This document shows positions 24,864 through 40,254 of a stretch of 64,000 nt of DNA, in pieces (positions within the stretch are counted from its first letter, which is position 1; each line of letters opens with the position of its first letter). The notes below the pieces were generated by a model, which searched no databases, was not told where the DNA came from, and was given only the letters and a program-made list of their open reading frames with translations. This DNA comes from Auanema rhodensis (taxonomy: Eukaryota; Nematoda; Chromadorea; Rhabditida; Rhabditidae), in contig OZ059895.1 of the NCBI GenBank assembly GCA_964057225.1, positions 15,429,001-15,493,000 of the forward strand, read 5' to 3'. The position numbers and the translations under genes are program-made.

Positions 24864-25828
24864 GAGAAAGAAAGAGGGAATCACTTGAAGGTATATTCTC
24901 ATGCATGAAATCTTTACTATTCATATATGATTGAAGCTATTTGAAGCAATGAATGTGTTCGTCCCTCTCTCTGTTTACTGTTTACTCCAGCATATCCCCC
25001 CTTCTCTCTCTCTATTTCTCTCTTTCATTTTTTATGGTTTCATCCTCTTCACTTATCCCCCCCCTCCCCTGTTAACCTTTTATTGAACTTTTGGAGAGAA
25101 GAAGAAGAAGACAAAATTATTTTTCCATAAACATTCTAGAAAAAAAAAATAATTGTAGTCTTTAAAAATTGAAATATTAATAATCATTATCCCTTTTCAA
25201 TTTCTAATCTTCATGTTTCATCTTGTTTTTGCTTTCCATTTTAATTGGCCAATCTAAGAAGCATCATCATCATCATCATGTTATCATGTTTCAACACACT
25301 CTCACTTCCATATATGGATATGAATCATTGATTTGAAACCAAAAAAAAAAGAAAAAAAATTCTTTTCATTTCTCAGATTTTCCATAATACATCTTCCGGC
25401 AGCTTTTACCTGCTTCTCTTTTCATCTTTGAATGACTTTCGTTTTCATAAAAACTTCTTTCACATACAATCTCATCAGAATGATCATGTTAACCGTAATG
25501 TTCCATCATCAGTTGCACATGGGCAAATACGGAAAAAGCAAATATTTTCAATTTTTCTTCCTTTTTACTTTTCCTTCTCCTCCTCCTCCTCTTCCTTCTT
25601 CTTCTCTTCTTCTTCTTCTTCTTTTTTTCATTTCTTCACTCTTAATGCTTTCTATCCTTTTCATTCGAGTTTGATTCATCTCCGTAGTTCCGGTTCAGTT
25701 AAGTTCTCCAGAAACTCTAATTCTTCTATTTGAGTCTTTGGAGTAACTGAGACGATTACACATCCAGCTGGTTCAGCTGAAAACAGAACGACTTGTGAGT
25801 GAGCCAAGTATTCCTTTAGAATGATGAG

Positions 25829-26143
<315 letters not shown>

Positions 26144-27716
26144 AGTACTGTCAAGTATGAGCTACTTCTAAAACTTCAGTCGTCAATTCAAATGCTAGTA
26201 AACTGTTCAGTGGTCTACCATGTATATAGTATGTTATATGGCCATTTGATTAGCTGAAAAACGAACATTAAAGCTTAAAGCATGATGCTGTTCAAGCTGT
26301 AAAAGCTATATATTGAGTAGTGTATGTAATCATTGTCGTTGATCACATGATAAGCATCTGATGTTGATTAAATCAACGCTTTTCATCTGAATATCTTGTT
26401 TAGAAAGAGTTAATAGTCATTGGTTATTTCAATATTTCATATTTGGCGAAGAAAATCTTATATCTCATAATCCATTTAATGTGTTATCTCTTCTTTTCTC
26501 TTATGCAAATCTTATTATTATTCTTCATCTTCACGCTTTTCTCTATATTGTCGTATCCCTCTCTCTCTCTCTCTCTCTCTTTCTCTCTTATTATCCCTCT
26601 CTCTCTATATATATTTATCGTTTTCTCTCTCTTTCTGTCTCTCCTGATAGCCTCAGGTGGTTCCAGTTTTCAACACCCTTTCTTCTGTACACGTCGTCTA
26701 TATTGGTGCCGAAGATGTGATGATGATGGCGACGTCGTGCATAGTGCTGCTGAATGATAATGATAGTCTACAACCATCCGGTAGAGATGCGAATTTCAGC
26801 ACTATCAGCATGATTCTCGTCATTAGCATCATCTTCAGCTCAATGTTGTCGTTGTCGTCGTTCTCATCTCAAAATGTGCCAAATAGCGTGACCCACACAA
26901 GCATCACAACGTTGTCAGAATATCGAAAGGCTCTATTTACAGTCAGCGACGACAAACCTGCTCTGGCTTCAATCAAAGCAAACACTGACGTCACATCCCG
27001 GTCGCTACCGGCCGATTAAACACAGGATTATTGCCTTCTAGGCGAACAGCCTTCTGCATCATTTTATACAGCCGTTTAAGAATATTATCTTACAGCTTCG
27101 TGCTAGATGATGAAGATGGGTTAGACGTAAACTGTTCTTCTGATGTCTGAGCACGGCTCTCTGGAAGAGAAGGCTAGATTTACGTGTCTGACAACAGGTG
27201 CTCATACGGCTTCTGATGCTTCTCGCAGTCAAATATCAACAATAGTAAGGAGCTCTTTGATTGCTGTCAAGTTTGAAATGATCTTTTGGCTAATTTTCAC
27301 GTGTTTCGTCAACCAGCCGGCATCCCTTGTTTTCTAGTTTCCGGTCCGGCTTCCGGTTTCACGTGCAACTGACTTAGTGCCTCGGACACAATGACGAAAA
27401 GCTCCGACGACGAGACACGAGCGACGACGACGACCACAATTCCGGATAGCTGGATGGATGGTCGTTGAATTCTCGTCTAATCGTTTCGTTTTCTCTCCTT
27501 TAATACATGTCTTCAGATTTTTTGTATTTTCTCTGAGCAAAGTGAAGTCGAAGAAGAGCTTCCGGCGAATTAAGGAGAAAAGAAGTCAGAAGCTCTAGTC
27601 GATAGTTTCTCATTTCGGTTCTGCTCCTTCATCACATGCTTCATACATAGAGTGGTTGAACTTGGGAACTATTGCTAACTTTCGATCCGTATTCGTTCTA
27701 TCTCTCTATCTCTCTC

Positions 27717-27768
<52 letters not shown>

Positions 27769-29509
27769 GTATTCCCTCACTTCCCTATGTCTGTTATCCA
27801 TCTTTCCACCTTTGATTTCATAGCCTTTTCATATATTTTTTTTTATTCCTTAATGAATTTATCGCTTTAAAACCCTTTTCTATTAAACATTTTTGATATT
27901 TAACTGTTCAAGTTGCTGTAGTATTCATTCATTTCACACCTCTCCCCCTTCATTTCCCCCCTTCTTCAAGAACTGGATTCATAGTCTGTTTCCATTCTGA
28001 AAAAGTAAACCATAATTCAACTTCACATTCAATTTCACTTCTTCATCTTCGTCATCTTCTTCTTCATCTTCTTCTGCGCTTTCGTGGTCTTCAATCCTCA
28101 CCACATCTTGTTATTCACCTCTCATGTTCGTCGTCGTCGTCGTCATCAGCCTCCTCGCGCATCTCATCGTTGTTCACCTGCTGTCGCCATGGTTATACAT
28201 TCTTCTTCTTCTTCTCCTCCTCCTCCTCCTCTTCCTCATCCGTCTCATCTCGTTCAGCCTTGTCTCATCTTCAGCATCATTTCGTCGTTATTGTCTCAGA
28301 CTGATTTCCTGTATTTACGTGAAGATCCATCAGCACAATATCAGAAACCCACTTCACACTCTTCAACACACTCACGCATTCATAAGTTTTACATACATCG
28401 TTGCTGTTGTTGTTTCCTGTTTTTGTTGTTCCAAACATGATCGTTTAAACTGATTTTCATGTATATTGGGGCTAATTTCCTGCACCTCGCCACTGACTCT
28501 TCCACTCTATTCTCTCTCTCCCTCTCTCCCTCTCTCCCTCTCTCTCTCTCTCTCTCTGTCTAATTCCCTCTCCTTCTCTTTCAATTGTCTCTTCTATATC
28601 TGCCATTTAAAATAGCAACACGTTGTTTGAGTACAAATGTCCCAAAAGCATTTATAGCTTGTTTCGTCTCATCAGCACCAGCCGCCATAGATGTTATCTA
28701 CCTATAAGTCCTTGTTCTTTCTTCTTCATCCATTTTCTTTTAAATTCTCTCTACTTTACAACAATAATCGTACTTCCTCTCCTTCTCCATGCATGCATCC
28801 AATCCATTCATTCATCCTTTCATCATACCTCTCTCCTACTGCCTTCATTCCGTACTTACATCTGTGCATTCATGTGTCTGTACTTCATTCAAATTCACCT
28901 CTTCATGTTATTTCTCAAGAAATTTCATCGTCTTCTCATATCTTTTCTTAACTATATCGTATACGTAACTACCACATACCGTATTCAAACTATCTGTTCT
29001 TTAGTGCGTTCAAAGTCTTTCTGCTCACATGCTTTACCTTCTGACCATATATGCTCTTCCAATCTAGACAAGCATGACCTCTAACTATGCTTTGACGATC
29101 ATGACTGATCAAAGAACATCTTTACTAGTTTTAGGTATAATATACTCTGTTATCTAACTATATAATCAAATTTATAATGAATTCGTCTTTAATTCTTTCT
29201 AGTACACCTCTCATCCTCATCATCATCATCATCTTCATAACTTCCTCCTTCAACTTCAATTATAAACAGATTTTGGGTCATCTTTTCTTATAATTAACAA
29301 CTAATTTTATTCAATAATTATTATTATTTAGCTTATTAATTACATATCTTATTTTTATTTTATATATATTACTTCAAGTATACGCATAATTAGCATATTT
29401 AACTTTATTCTTGTATGCTAATTTGGCCCTCACATACAGTTACACCACACTTCATACGCACATGAACACATCATCATTTGAATTCATGTACAGATGAAGA
29501 ACGGTTGTT

Positions 29510-29622
<113 letters not shown>

Positions 29623-29933
29623 ATCAATATCTCCTTTTCATTTTCGTTCTTCCAAGTTAACGCAAACAATTCTGGAACTTTGGACTGAATAGTCAGGTTT
29701 TCGTATTTATCATTTAAAAGCTTGATAATAATCATTTCCATCATGATGATCATCGTTATGGGATATTCTATTCTATGCTGTGATGTTCATTCCGTGTAAC
29801 CCCCCCCCCCCCCCCCTCTCTCTCTCTCTCTCTCCTAATATCCATCACCATTTATCTATATACAATATATTTATGTTTGTATCTATGTTATGTCTACGTA
29901 TTACTTAGCTTCCACCCACTCATTTCTCCATCT

Positions 29934-29970
<37 letters not shown>

Positions 29971-30281
29971 CTCTATCTCTCTCTCTTGTTCTCTCTCTAT
30001 CTCTTTCTCTCTCTTGTTTATAACTGTTTCTCATAATAATAAACAAAAATAGATTAGATAATAATCATCTTCGTTTTTTCTTTTTTTTTCTTTTCTACCA
30101 TCACAATTAACCATAGAAATCTTTCTTTAAACATTGAAATAGTTCAAAATGATATATCATGCTCGTTCATTCATATCTCATAAACCTTTTCTTCATTAAT
30201 CTTTTATTATTATTTTAAATTTCATTTGTTTATGTAATCTCTCTTTCATGTTCTTCCTTTTTCTCTCTTCATATTCATATT

Positions 30282-30329
<48 letters not shown>

Positions 30330-31323
30330 ATTCCTTCTACTTTCTCTCAATGTTTACCTCATTTACCTTGTCCTCTTAACTCTTCTATTCTTGAACTTTT
30401 CTCTTTTAATTTTAAAGAAAAAGGTCATAAAACATTATATATTAACTATACAATATTTATAATTTACAAATTGAATATGTGTATATTTCAATGTATGTGC
30501 CATAGCTCATTTCTCTATGTTTTCTGTCTTTAGGCTATCTAATTCTAAAATCTTTTGAATGTTGCCGTTCAGAATTCATTTGTCAATGTCCTATTACGAT
30601 ATTCTTCTGAACTTCGTTCACCTTTCCCTTTCCTCGTCCTTCTCTCTCTTTCTCTTCCTCTCTCTCTCTCTTTTTCTTTTCCTTGCCATTTGAATTTTTA
30701 TGATCAGAATATTTCGAAAATCAGCTTATCGTCCCAGCTTTTTTCCTTTTTTTGCCAATAATTTCAAAAATCTTCTCGATTTTCAAACCAAGTCAAAGCA
30801 CTTTTTCTATTAATTTCCTCTCTTTTACCTTCTTATCTTATTCTCTTTCTCTCTCTCTTTTAGTCTCTCTATATGTTTCAAATCCCCTCTTATACTGTTG
30901 GTATGCTACGATATGATTCTGAGGTTACGACGACGTCATCATCTCCTACGTTTGCTTGTTTTCGAACTTCTCATTTCCAGACGTTGTCAACGTCCTCCCC
31001 ATTATTCATACACACACACACACACACATACAAACAGTCTTCATTCAGTTAGAATCTACTGTTGCCAAATCTGAGATGCTGTTGTTCTTCTTCCTTCACA
31101 TCTTCTAAGACAATCATTTTTTCGTAAATATTCGAAATTCTCTCTGTAAATTCTGAATTTCAAAGCTGATATCAGTGTGTCTCCTGTTACGAAAGTGGAA
31201 GTGATTTACTATTTTCTCTAGGAAATCCTCTCTCTTCCCCCCCCCCCTCTCTTTTCTCTCCGCGGACAGTCGAGGACGAGGTTGATCTTAATGGGTGCGA
31301 ATGGGTGCAAAGAGAACTAAACT

Positions 31324-31359
<36 letters not shown>

Positions 31360-33934
31360 ACAGAAAGCCGAAAATGCGGAAAGTCTTGTCATCTGAAAAA
31401 CGACAAGAAAACTGCGTTTCTATGTCTTCATAGCCAGTTTTATCCCGACGGCAATTCAACATGGTTAATGAGCTCTTTATGAACGAAATTAAGTCTTTTT
31501 TTCTTTTTTTTTTGGTTGAAAATCTTATTTTCTGTCCCAAATTTTGATATTTCATATTGGATTGATGGACTTATTCATATTTCTCTGTAGCGTATTCTCT
31601 TACATCTCTTTCAAATATACCTGAATATGGTCTTTCTCTCCTTCATCCTCCCCCCTCCATTCTTGTCTCCCTCCCTTCCCCCTTTCTCTCTCTTTCTCAT
31701 TTATTCTTGCTTTATATAATAATTTTAATTTACTATTTGACTAACTATACATATATAGTTAACAAATTATTATTATTATTATTAGAAAAAGACAAAGGAA
31801 AATAAAAAAGAAAAATACATGGAAGAGAATCATGGCATGAAGCGGGTAAGACATGTCACACAGAGGTAAAACAGTAGAAGTGAAGAGAGAAACCCTTTTC
31901 TCTCTCTCCTCACTTTGCTCTCTCTCTCTCTCTGTATTTATAAATATATCTTTCCCTCTGCTTTTCTCTTTCTCTTATAGAGTTTACGTAACCGGTTTAA
32001 GCAGTAAATGAACTTTTGATTGTGACAAGCCATTTTCAAAAAGCTAATACTGCCTTAGGGCATGATGATCATATAACTAAGACGGTTTTCTTAATAAAAA
32101 AAACAAATCAGACGAAAACATTGAAGTGAAGCTTTCTATGTGTCACATCAAAACGTTTCATTTCCTCCATTTTTCGTCAAAACCAGCGAAAAATTAGTTG
32201 ACAAACTGTAATATGGCCAGTTTTCTCTCTCTCTCTCTCTCACTTGCTCCCTCTCCCTCTCTTCATGTTCTTCTTAAACTGGCAAGCTTGTGAGCAGTTC
32301 CAATAGAATACCAGATAGATTAAGCTATAAATCAAGAATGTTTCGATGAAAGTTTTTAGTTTAATTCAAAAACTAATAAATTTCAAAGAAATGCTCTTGT
32401 TTATTGTAAGTAGTAAGGTTCACGTTTTGTTTTTAATCAATTTTCTTCAAGTTTATATCAAAGTTTTAAGCTTTTAATCGTACAAAGTATGAAAAAGTCT
32501 ATTCACATCATTATTCAAACTGTGATAATGCTTATTTCAAATCCCAAAAAACGTGGTTAAGCTTGAAAGCGAGAGGAATAAGCTGAATTATACTTGTTGT
32601 CAGTCATTTTTCTAGTCAATCAGGGCAAGCTCGTTAGTCTCTTCTTGCTTGTCTGCCTGTCAATTTTTCCTAAAATTAGATGCACGTGGTTGATAAACGA
32701 ATCTGAAAAAATGATAAAACGAAAAGATTTTAATGAAAAATAGAAAAAAGAAGTTAGAGAGAGACAGAGAGAGAGAAAGAAAGAGAGAGAGAGATAGAGA
32801 GATCAGGCTATAAATTTGAGGGAAATGATAACGAAAGAGAGGGAGGAGATAATATCATCATGATTTGAGAGAAATTTAAGAGAATAATCAAAGGGAAAAC
32901 CCAAAAAGTGTGAAAAACATGGGCTTTTCATGAGGAACAAAGTCTGAGGCGATTGGAACAGCATAACAGCTGTTTGACTTTTCAATATAAGAGATGACCT
33001 GAGAGAGAGAGAGAGAGAGTGAGATATGAAGAGTAAATATCTTTTGAACTAAAGGAATATAATCTTTTTTTCTTTCCAATCATCTTCTTAAAGAATTTCC
33101 TCCCTTATTCTCTCTCTCTCTGTCTCTCTCGCTCTCTCTCTCTCTATTATTGAGAAAAAAAAGGTTAACAACCTTTAGTCTTATCGGTGATGATGACGAC
33201 AAGATGTTAAGAGAGAAAGAAAAAGAGAGAAAAACTCCTTTCAACCTGGTAGTTTTTCAAATTTCAAATCATTCTACTTCTCCAATTTCAATTTCTCTCA
33301 TAAACTTCTTCTTCTTCTTTCGTTCGAACCGTCTTAAAATTCTTTTGACAATGATCTTCCAAAGATTAGCATCCATCATGAGACGCAAAAACTATTTTTG
33401 ACTTTCAACTTGGAATGATCTAGTTTGCAACTTACATCAACTTGGAATGAGCATGGTCTGCTGACGTTGCTGGCTTTGTATGATACATGATAATGAACTC
33501 AAATCTTTGTTGTATAGGTGATTGAAGAAGAGAGAGAGGGAGAGAAAGAGAGAGATATGTAGAGAGAGAAAAAAATTTATGGAAAGACAACTCATATAGA
33601 CAGTCTTTGGTTTTTCTGAATCACATCGTGGATAAGATGACATCATCATCGTTACTGAGGCCATATCACACTGCTTGTTCGTTGTCTTCAGATGCCATAA
33701 CCCCTTTCCTTTCCCCTACTTCGTCCTTCTTCTTCTTCTTCTTATGTTTCCTCTCCCTTCATATTGCTTTCTTCTGTAATCAAGACAGATCTTCTTGATG
33801 ATGACGATGACGATGACGCGAGAAAACGATACACTTTCGCATAGAAAAGCAATCAGTTAGTCACAATCAGGAAAGAAATATGAACAGAAAAAAACTTCGA
33901 CGATTTCAGCTTTTGCTCCAGCTTGAATTGAAAA

Positions 33935-33982
<48 letters not shown>

Positions 33983-34484
33983 AGAATCAAATATTTTGTA
34001 TGAGTAGAAGAGCCACGCGACCACGTTGCCTTCTGGTCGATGCGGTGAAGAGACTACGACGACGACGTGCTTTTCGATCATCGGCAATCCGGAGTCAATG
34101 AGGTTAAGACGAGAGACAATAGCTTCGAAAGAGTGAGAGAGTGAGTGAAGATATAAGCCGACAAGTGAGAGATGGAACGTTTTTGTATGAGCTTATCTTT
34201 CCGGTCAAACCGGTCGCTCTTCCGGTTAGCACCTTCTGGTTGTCCTTCTCTCACAACACAGCTTACTGCTTCTCTTTCTCTCTCTCTCTTTCTCCTTTTC
34301 TCTTTTTCTCTCTCTATGTCTCGCTCTCTCTATCTGTCATTGTCTCTATTTTCACAAACTATGCTCAGAAAGCGCGATCTACGAGCGTTGACGAGCAGAA
34401 GCATGTACTCCGGTTACGGTAGAAGTCGTCATCATGGAAGGCATATTACGAAAGTAAACACGAATCTTGTGCCGTAATGAGCTT

Positions 34485-34678
34485 AAGCTTGAGAACTACA
34501 TAAGCTACAATCGACGTCATCAACAGGTTGTACCTGATAATCAGCTATCTGAAGCATTTTCAACTCAGCTGCCAGTCACACATTCGGTTGCTACATCCTA
34601 CTATACTCAGTCTGATCCTCATCACATGAGTTCTGTGATGATGAACATCTTCATCTTTGTCTTCTTTTCCATCATCTA
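34485..34678 (+). other. Possible isolated coding segment
   Basis: After an acceptor-like CATCAACAG (34527) one frame reads VVPDNQLSEAFSTQLPV and then THSVATSYYTQSDPHHM before a stop at 34677. Residue use is mixed and non-repetitive, unlike neighbouring frames. No start, donor or family is evident, so this is only a candidate exon. Confidence 0.15.
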
Positions 34679-35729
34679 ACCCCATGGAGTTGAGTTGCAT
34701 GCTGTTGTCTCATTCATCACATCAGCCAGCGAATATCAAGCTTGTGGTCGTTGGGTCGGCTGTGTGTCAAACAACGGCGGCTACACCATTCTCCATACTC
34801 ATCCTTTGAACTCTAAACATCCATATCAATGAACTCAAGTTCGAACTTCCAATTACTGTGACATCACCTACCTGCCAGCTTCTATTACCCTCAACATCCA
34901 ATCGCTTGAGTCTTTGATCTTTGAACGAATATCCCCTCCCCCTTTTTTGCTGACTAACTATTCTAATGACGAATGAAGGAGAAATTGTGAATAAGAGAGT
35001 ATTCATTATAAAGAGATAGAGAGAAAAAGAGAGAGAGAGAGAGAGAAATTGGAGAGTTAAAGAGAGTTAGAGAAAGAGAGATATAGAAGAACACAGTAAA
35101 TGAAATGTTATATGAAGAGAATGAGTAGTGTAAGTAGTTTGGTGATCGGGTTTGATATCCTAACACTATAGAAAAGACAATTTTAAAGAGAGTAAGATAC
35201 AGAGAGATACATAGAGAAAGAAGGGTAGATTTGGAGAGATTTGGAAAGATACAGAGAGATATATAGAGAGAGAGAAACTCTTTTGTTTGTTTGATTTCTT
35301 CATCTATTAGCCTAATCCAGTCTTTCATTATCATTCATTATAATTTCTTTTTAACTGTAATTTTCCTCTTCATCACCAAAATAAACTTTTTCTTTTCTTT
35401 TTTCTTCTTTTTTAAAAAAAAAAATAAAATAACAAAGCTAATTAGATGATAATGATGATGATGATGATGTACTTTGTTGTAAAATTTGGACTACTCTGAC
35501 ATGTTTTGAACAAAAAAATTTCAGCTTCAAGTCTAGACCCCCCATTCTCTCTCTCTCTCTCTCTTTCTCTCCCTCTTTTCCTCTCTCTTTCTTTCTCTCT
35601 TTCTCGCTCCCTCCTTTTCTCCCTCTCTGTCTCTTTCTCTTTTTTTCTTGCAATTGAGACAACATTCCAATCACAGTAATTGATGATGACTTCAGATGCT
35701 TAATGCTGTTTTCAATCCATATGCTTCAG

Positions 35730-35779
<50 letters not shown>

Positions 35780-36243
35780 CCTATGGCTATTGAGCTCGTT
35801 ATGAGATGAATTACAGTAGAAACATGAAAATTGCTATTTGATTGTCAACACTCATCACTTAGTCAGAACATCATGATGAAAGTATAGTATGTATTTCATT
35901 AGAGTGCTCATGTTTGTATACATGCCCGTATGTGTCCACTGATAGCCATGCTGAGGACAAGTTCGACACCATGCTTGTGTATGATCTCCCCCCCCCCTCT
36001 CTCTCTCTGTGCTGTATGTGTCATCAAGCATCATCTGAATCATTCTGATTAGCACAGTACTTAGAAAATACATGTACTGACGACGTAAAGCTTAAATACA
36101 AAAGAAGCATAAGACGATCAATCTTTGGAAAAGGCATCATCACAAGCAACGTAATTGATCCTGCCAACATCAACAGCCTTCTCTCTCTCTCTCCCTCTCT
36201 GTATGTTTTGGTCATCTTTATCTTCCAATAGCTATTACTATTA

Positions 36244-36310
<67 letters not shown>

Positions 36311-36497
36311 ATTCTTCCTCATCTCTCTCTATATATACTATTTGTATAGTTTATTATTCTTTTTAGTCTTATCTTTTTTTTTCGAAAAGTTTATTATCTT
36401 ATCATCATGTCTATATGTATATTCAGAAGCTTTATACAGTTTCTTGCTATTCTCTTGTATCAGTATCATTACTTTGCATATCAGCCTCTCTTTCCTT

Positions 36498-36546
<49 letters not shown>

Positions 36547-36779
36547 CCTCTCTCTCTCTATCTCTCTCTCTCTTTTACTTTTCTAATACTTTTTTACCAT
36601 TTCTCTATCTATTGTACTCTACCTGATAACCATAATCATTTTCCTTTCTATATTCCGGATAATCACAGACATCTCTTATCAAGAAATTCCAAAAAGAATC
36701 TGGAATTCTATTCTCTTTCATCAGCTAGTACTATTATTCCATTCATTATTAGCTATTTCTCAATCATATCTTACGTACA

Positions 36780-36919
36780 TCATGACGAATACTCTGTTGC
36801 CACTGCTGATAATCTAGAAAGCTTTGAATGCGCTTCAACATCACGTCCAACCTTGCTTTTCATGTCTTCAGATGAAACATGAGAATCATATACTGCATAT
36901 TCAAAATCATCTGAATCAT
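36780..36919 (-). other. Possible isolated 3' terminal exon
   Basis: On the minus strand an acceptor-like CGTTACAG (ending at 36920) precedes a 140-nt open stretch that ends in TGA. In one frame it reads as an acidic, non-repetitive peptide (DDSDDFEYAVYDSHVSSEDM... ending VATEYSS), unlike the CT-driven frames around it. I found no partner exon upstream (higher coordinates), no family match and no polyadenylation evidence. It may be a real terminal exon, a decayed gene remnant or chance. Confidence 0.2.
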
Positions 36920-37688
36920 CTGTAACGTTCATATGAACGATACAGAAGTTGGCAAATGGCGAACATCTAACGAACGATGACATCAATGACGACAGCGACG
37001 TCGACAACGACGACAACGATGGCCGAACTTGTTGTTGTAAAACTTCCCGTTTCTCTTCGTTATTTTGTCGTTTTTTTTTCTTTTAAAATACAAAAATAAT
37101 GTATATTATATCGTATAGTATAGTATAGTATTGTATACTATACATATAGTTTACTATGCACTATATGATATGGTTAACTGTTTTCTTTCAAATTCTGGAA
37201 ATTAATTTGTTTGTTGTTCATCTTGTGTTGCACATGCAACACTTACTCTTACTCTTACGTTCCTTCTCTTATCTCTCCAAATTGTCTTCGTTTTTCACAA
37301 AAAAAAGGCCAAACGAGCGGAACTTTGACCAGCCCCAGCCATCCAAACAGAACAACAACAAGCATAGTTATGTTTCATTTCAACCTTTTTTTGCTTTACT
37401 ATGCGCTTTATTCACATGCTTCTCATGCTGCTGCTTCTTCTTCTTCTTATTCTTCTTCATGTGTAGCGCCTGTTCCCTGTTCTTCACTTCATGATGCTTC
37501 AGACAGGGACACGTAAACTCAACTTCAAGTTCATGCTCAAACTCAAGCTTTAACATCATAACGTTTACTGTGTAATTTTACTTTTTTTACTTATTTGGTT
37601 GTTTCAATCTTACTTCGGTTCTCTTCTTCATCATTTAAGTTATTCAGTATCATTTAGGTCGCTTGACCGTCCTACTTGTTTCTCTTCA

Positions 37689-37780
<92 letters not shown>

Positions 37781-40211
37781 CTATCTTTCAATCTCTCTCT
37801 TCCCTACCCTATGTGACCAACTTCTATCGTACCCCACACCCCTCTCTTGTTACCATTCGCATTTTTCGAACCAACTCCTCGTTTTCACCTAACAACGTCA
37901 TCATCACCTCTTCTCACATTTTTCGTATTCGTCATCATCTTCATCAGTCGTCAGTCGTCAGCGTCGTCGTCGTCGTCGTCTTCGCTGTCGTTGTGTCGCT
38001 TGTGGCCGCAACCATTCAGCACATTTTTGCGTTGTCGCTGTCATCCGTCTCATCAACATCTATTGTTTCTTGTCACTTAACTAGGCTCATTTTTCACTTT
38101 TTTTTGGTTAAAACGATTGTCTGTCATCTGACGAATAGAATCTATCAGGTCTCTATCTTAATTTCTTTGATTCTCTCACCTATTCTGTTGTTACCGCTTT
38201 CGAACTGTGGCTATTGCATGCATTCTCTACGTTCTTCCACCTTCTTCGACGTCCTCCCTCTAAACATCCAGGTGCTAGATAATCGGCGTCATCATCATCA
38301 TCAGAAGATGACGATGAAAATCATGTCGATCACATGAATCTATCTTGTACATCTGTGAGCTTAAATGTCATATGACTAAAGTTTTTGCCATCATTCAAGC
38401 TCTTCCAGCATTCTTTTCAACTTTAAAGTTTTACTTCTTGTTTAACCGTGTATGTACTCAACTTACTCTCATGCAGTCATCACGCTATCAGTTTCTCTCA
38501 AGTTCTTTACAGAAGTTGTAAAGAATTTGTAGAATTTACATGTGCATCTGGAAAACAACGTTCGTTCAAGTTTTAAAGTTTTTGAGCGTAAAAAGAAAAT
38601 CTTTGTTTTCATATTTACAGGTTAAAATCTTTCTCTATCTGTCTAACATCTGTAATAGATTTACTGGAACGACGCTTCCTCGTCCTCATTCTCTGCTCTA
38701 GCTCTACCATATCACTTCTACCCTTCCCTATCTCTCTCTTTCTCTCTCCTTAGCTCCCCCCTCTCTCTCTCTCTCTCTATTTCGCTTTACCTATCTATCT
38801 TCTTTCACTCCCTCTCTTTATCATTCTATAGATATAACTACGTGAAAAACAAACGAGGACAGTTGGCTGAATGCCTCATAGAAATTGAGATGAATTTCGG
38901 CTTTTGCTTTAAGAGATAACAAAATACTGAAGAGATATCAGGTGAATATGTCAAGTGTGTGTTGCCCCGAGGGCATCGGTCGTTTTTCGTTTTCTCTCTC
39001 TCCCTCCCAATCTATCTGACTGCTTTCTTTCTCTGCCTCTCTTGACAACTCACAGTATACCGTCATCAACAGGTAAAAATGACGTAATGGAATCTAAAGG
39101 CAAAGAGTCAGACGCTGATTTCAGCAGACATATCTTCAACTTCTTGGCTTATCTTCTCTTCTCAAAATCTCTCGTCCTTTCGCCCTCACTTGCTCTCTAT
39201 ATATCAGATATTCTCAGCACATTTTTCGTTTTTTTTTTCTTTTTTGAAAGGGATATGCCGATGACTATGACTAAAGAATGCTGGGAATGCGATAGAGTAC
39301 CTGACTGAACGAGCGTATATTGCTGGAGGCAATGCTCGAATGAATACTAATAGTGCGAAGCCACACAGAGAGAAAGAGAGAGAGAGGGAGAAAGAAAGAG
39401 AGAGGGAGAAAGAGAGAGAGAGAGTTGTCTCTTTCATATTTCTTCAATTTTTGGTCCTATCTTCTCATCGTATTTTCTTTTTCTCAGATGATTATCTTTG
39501 TGCCACAGATCGCTGTGTTAGTTGTGTATTATCTGAGATGAAAGTTCAATCAACTCTCTATTCCTTAGATGTCTCATTGTTTTTTGCGTTCACGAGGTCC
39601 ATTTGCCTATCTACGTGTACTTCACAAAGGCAGATCAAATAGGTCCACCTCCCCCTTCTCTCTCTCACTCTCTCTCTCTCTCTCTCTCTCTGCTTACTTC
39701 TTGCCATATAAATTCTCAAAAAAGTTTTAATTTTCTTCATTACTGCTCATTTTTTATAATTTTTTTTCCTTTTCCAAATATTTTTATAGCCATTTTATTC
39801 ATAAAAATGTGTCAATTTCTCGTTTTTGTTTTGGAATTATTGAGATTAAGCTACATAAGCGGCATATTATAGCTGCTTCCGCTTATTTAACAACAAATTG
39901 TTATTTCATCTCGCATATCATTCAACTCATATTTCGTCTTTTTCTTTTTTTATATTCTTTTATTGATATTTCCTTGCTAATATTTATCTTTATTTTCAGC
40001 TTAAAATCAAGAAATAGCTCAGTTCACTCAGATTTACATCATCATTGCTGACAGTCAAATCATCAGAAATTACATTTAGAAATCATAAGTTGTTCAGGTG
40101 CGTCAGACGTTTTTTTTTCTTTTTTTTTTGGTTGAAAAATGGTTATAACATATGTATCTGCTATATCTATTTCTCTTCTATAACCTTGTATTCTCTCTAT
40201 ATTCTCTCTCT

Positions 40212-40254
<43 letters not shown>

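Noticed and set aside
26657-27019. 120-codon non-repetitive frame
   Set aside because: Starts inside mixed sequence with no splice context, signal or family motif; its length is compatible with chance in a 25-kb block.
28623-29084. 153-codon frame
   Set aside because: Composition is driven by the T/C-rich strand, with no conserved motif and overlapping open frames.
38290-38340. Acidic SSSSEDDDENHVDHM frame followed by GTGAGC
   Set aside because: An in-frame stop lies just upstream with no acceptor in between, so it cannot be joined to an exon.
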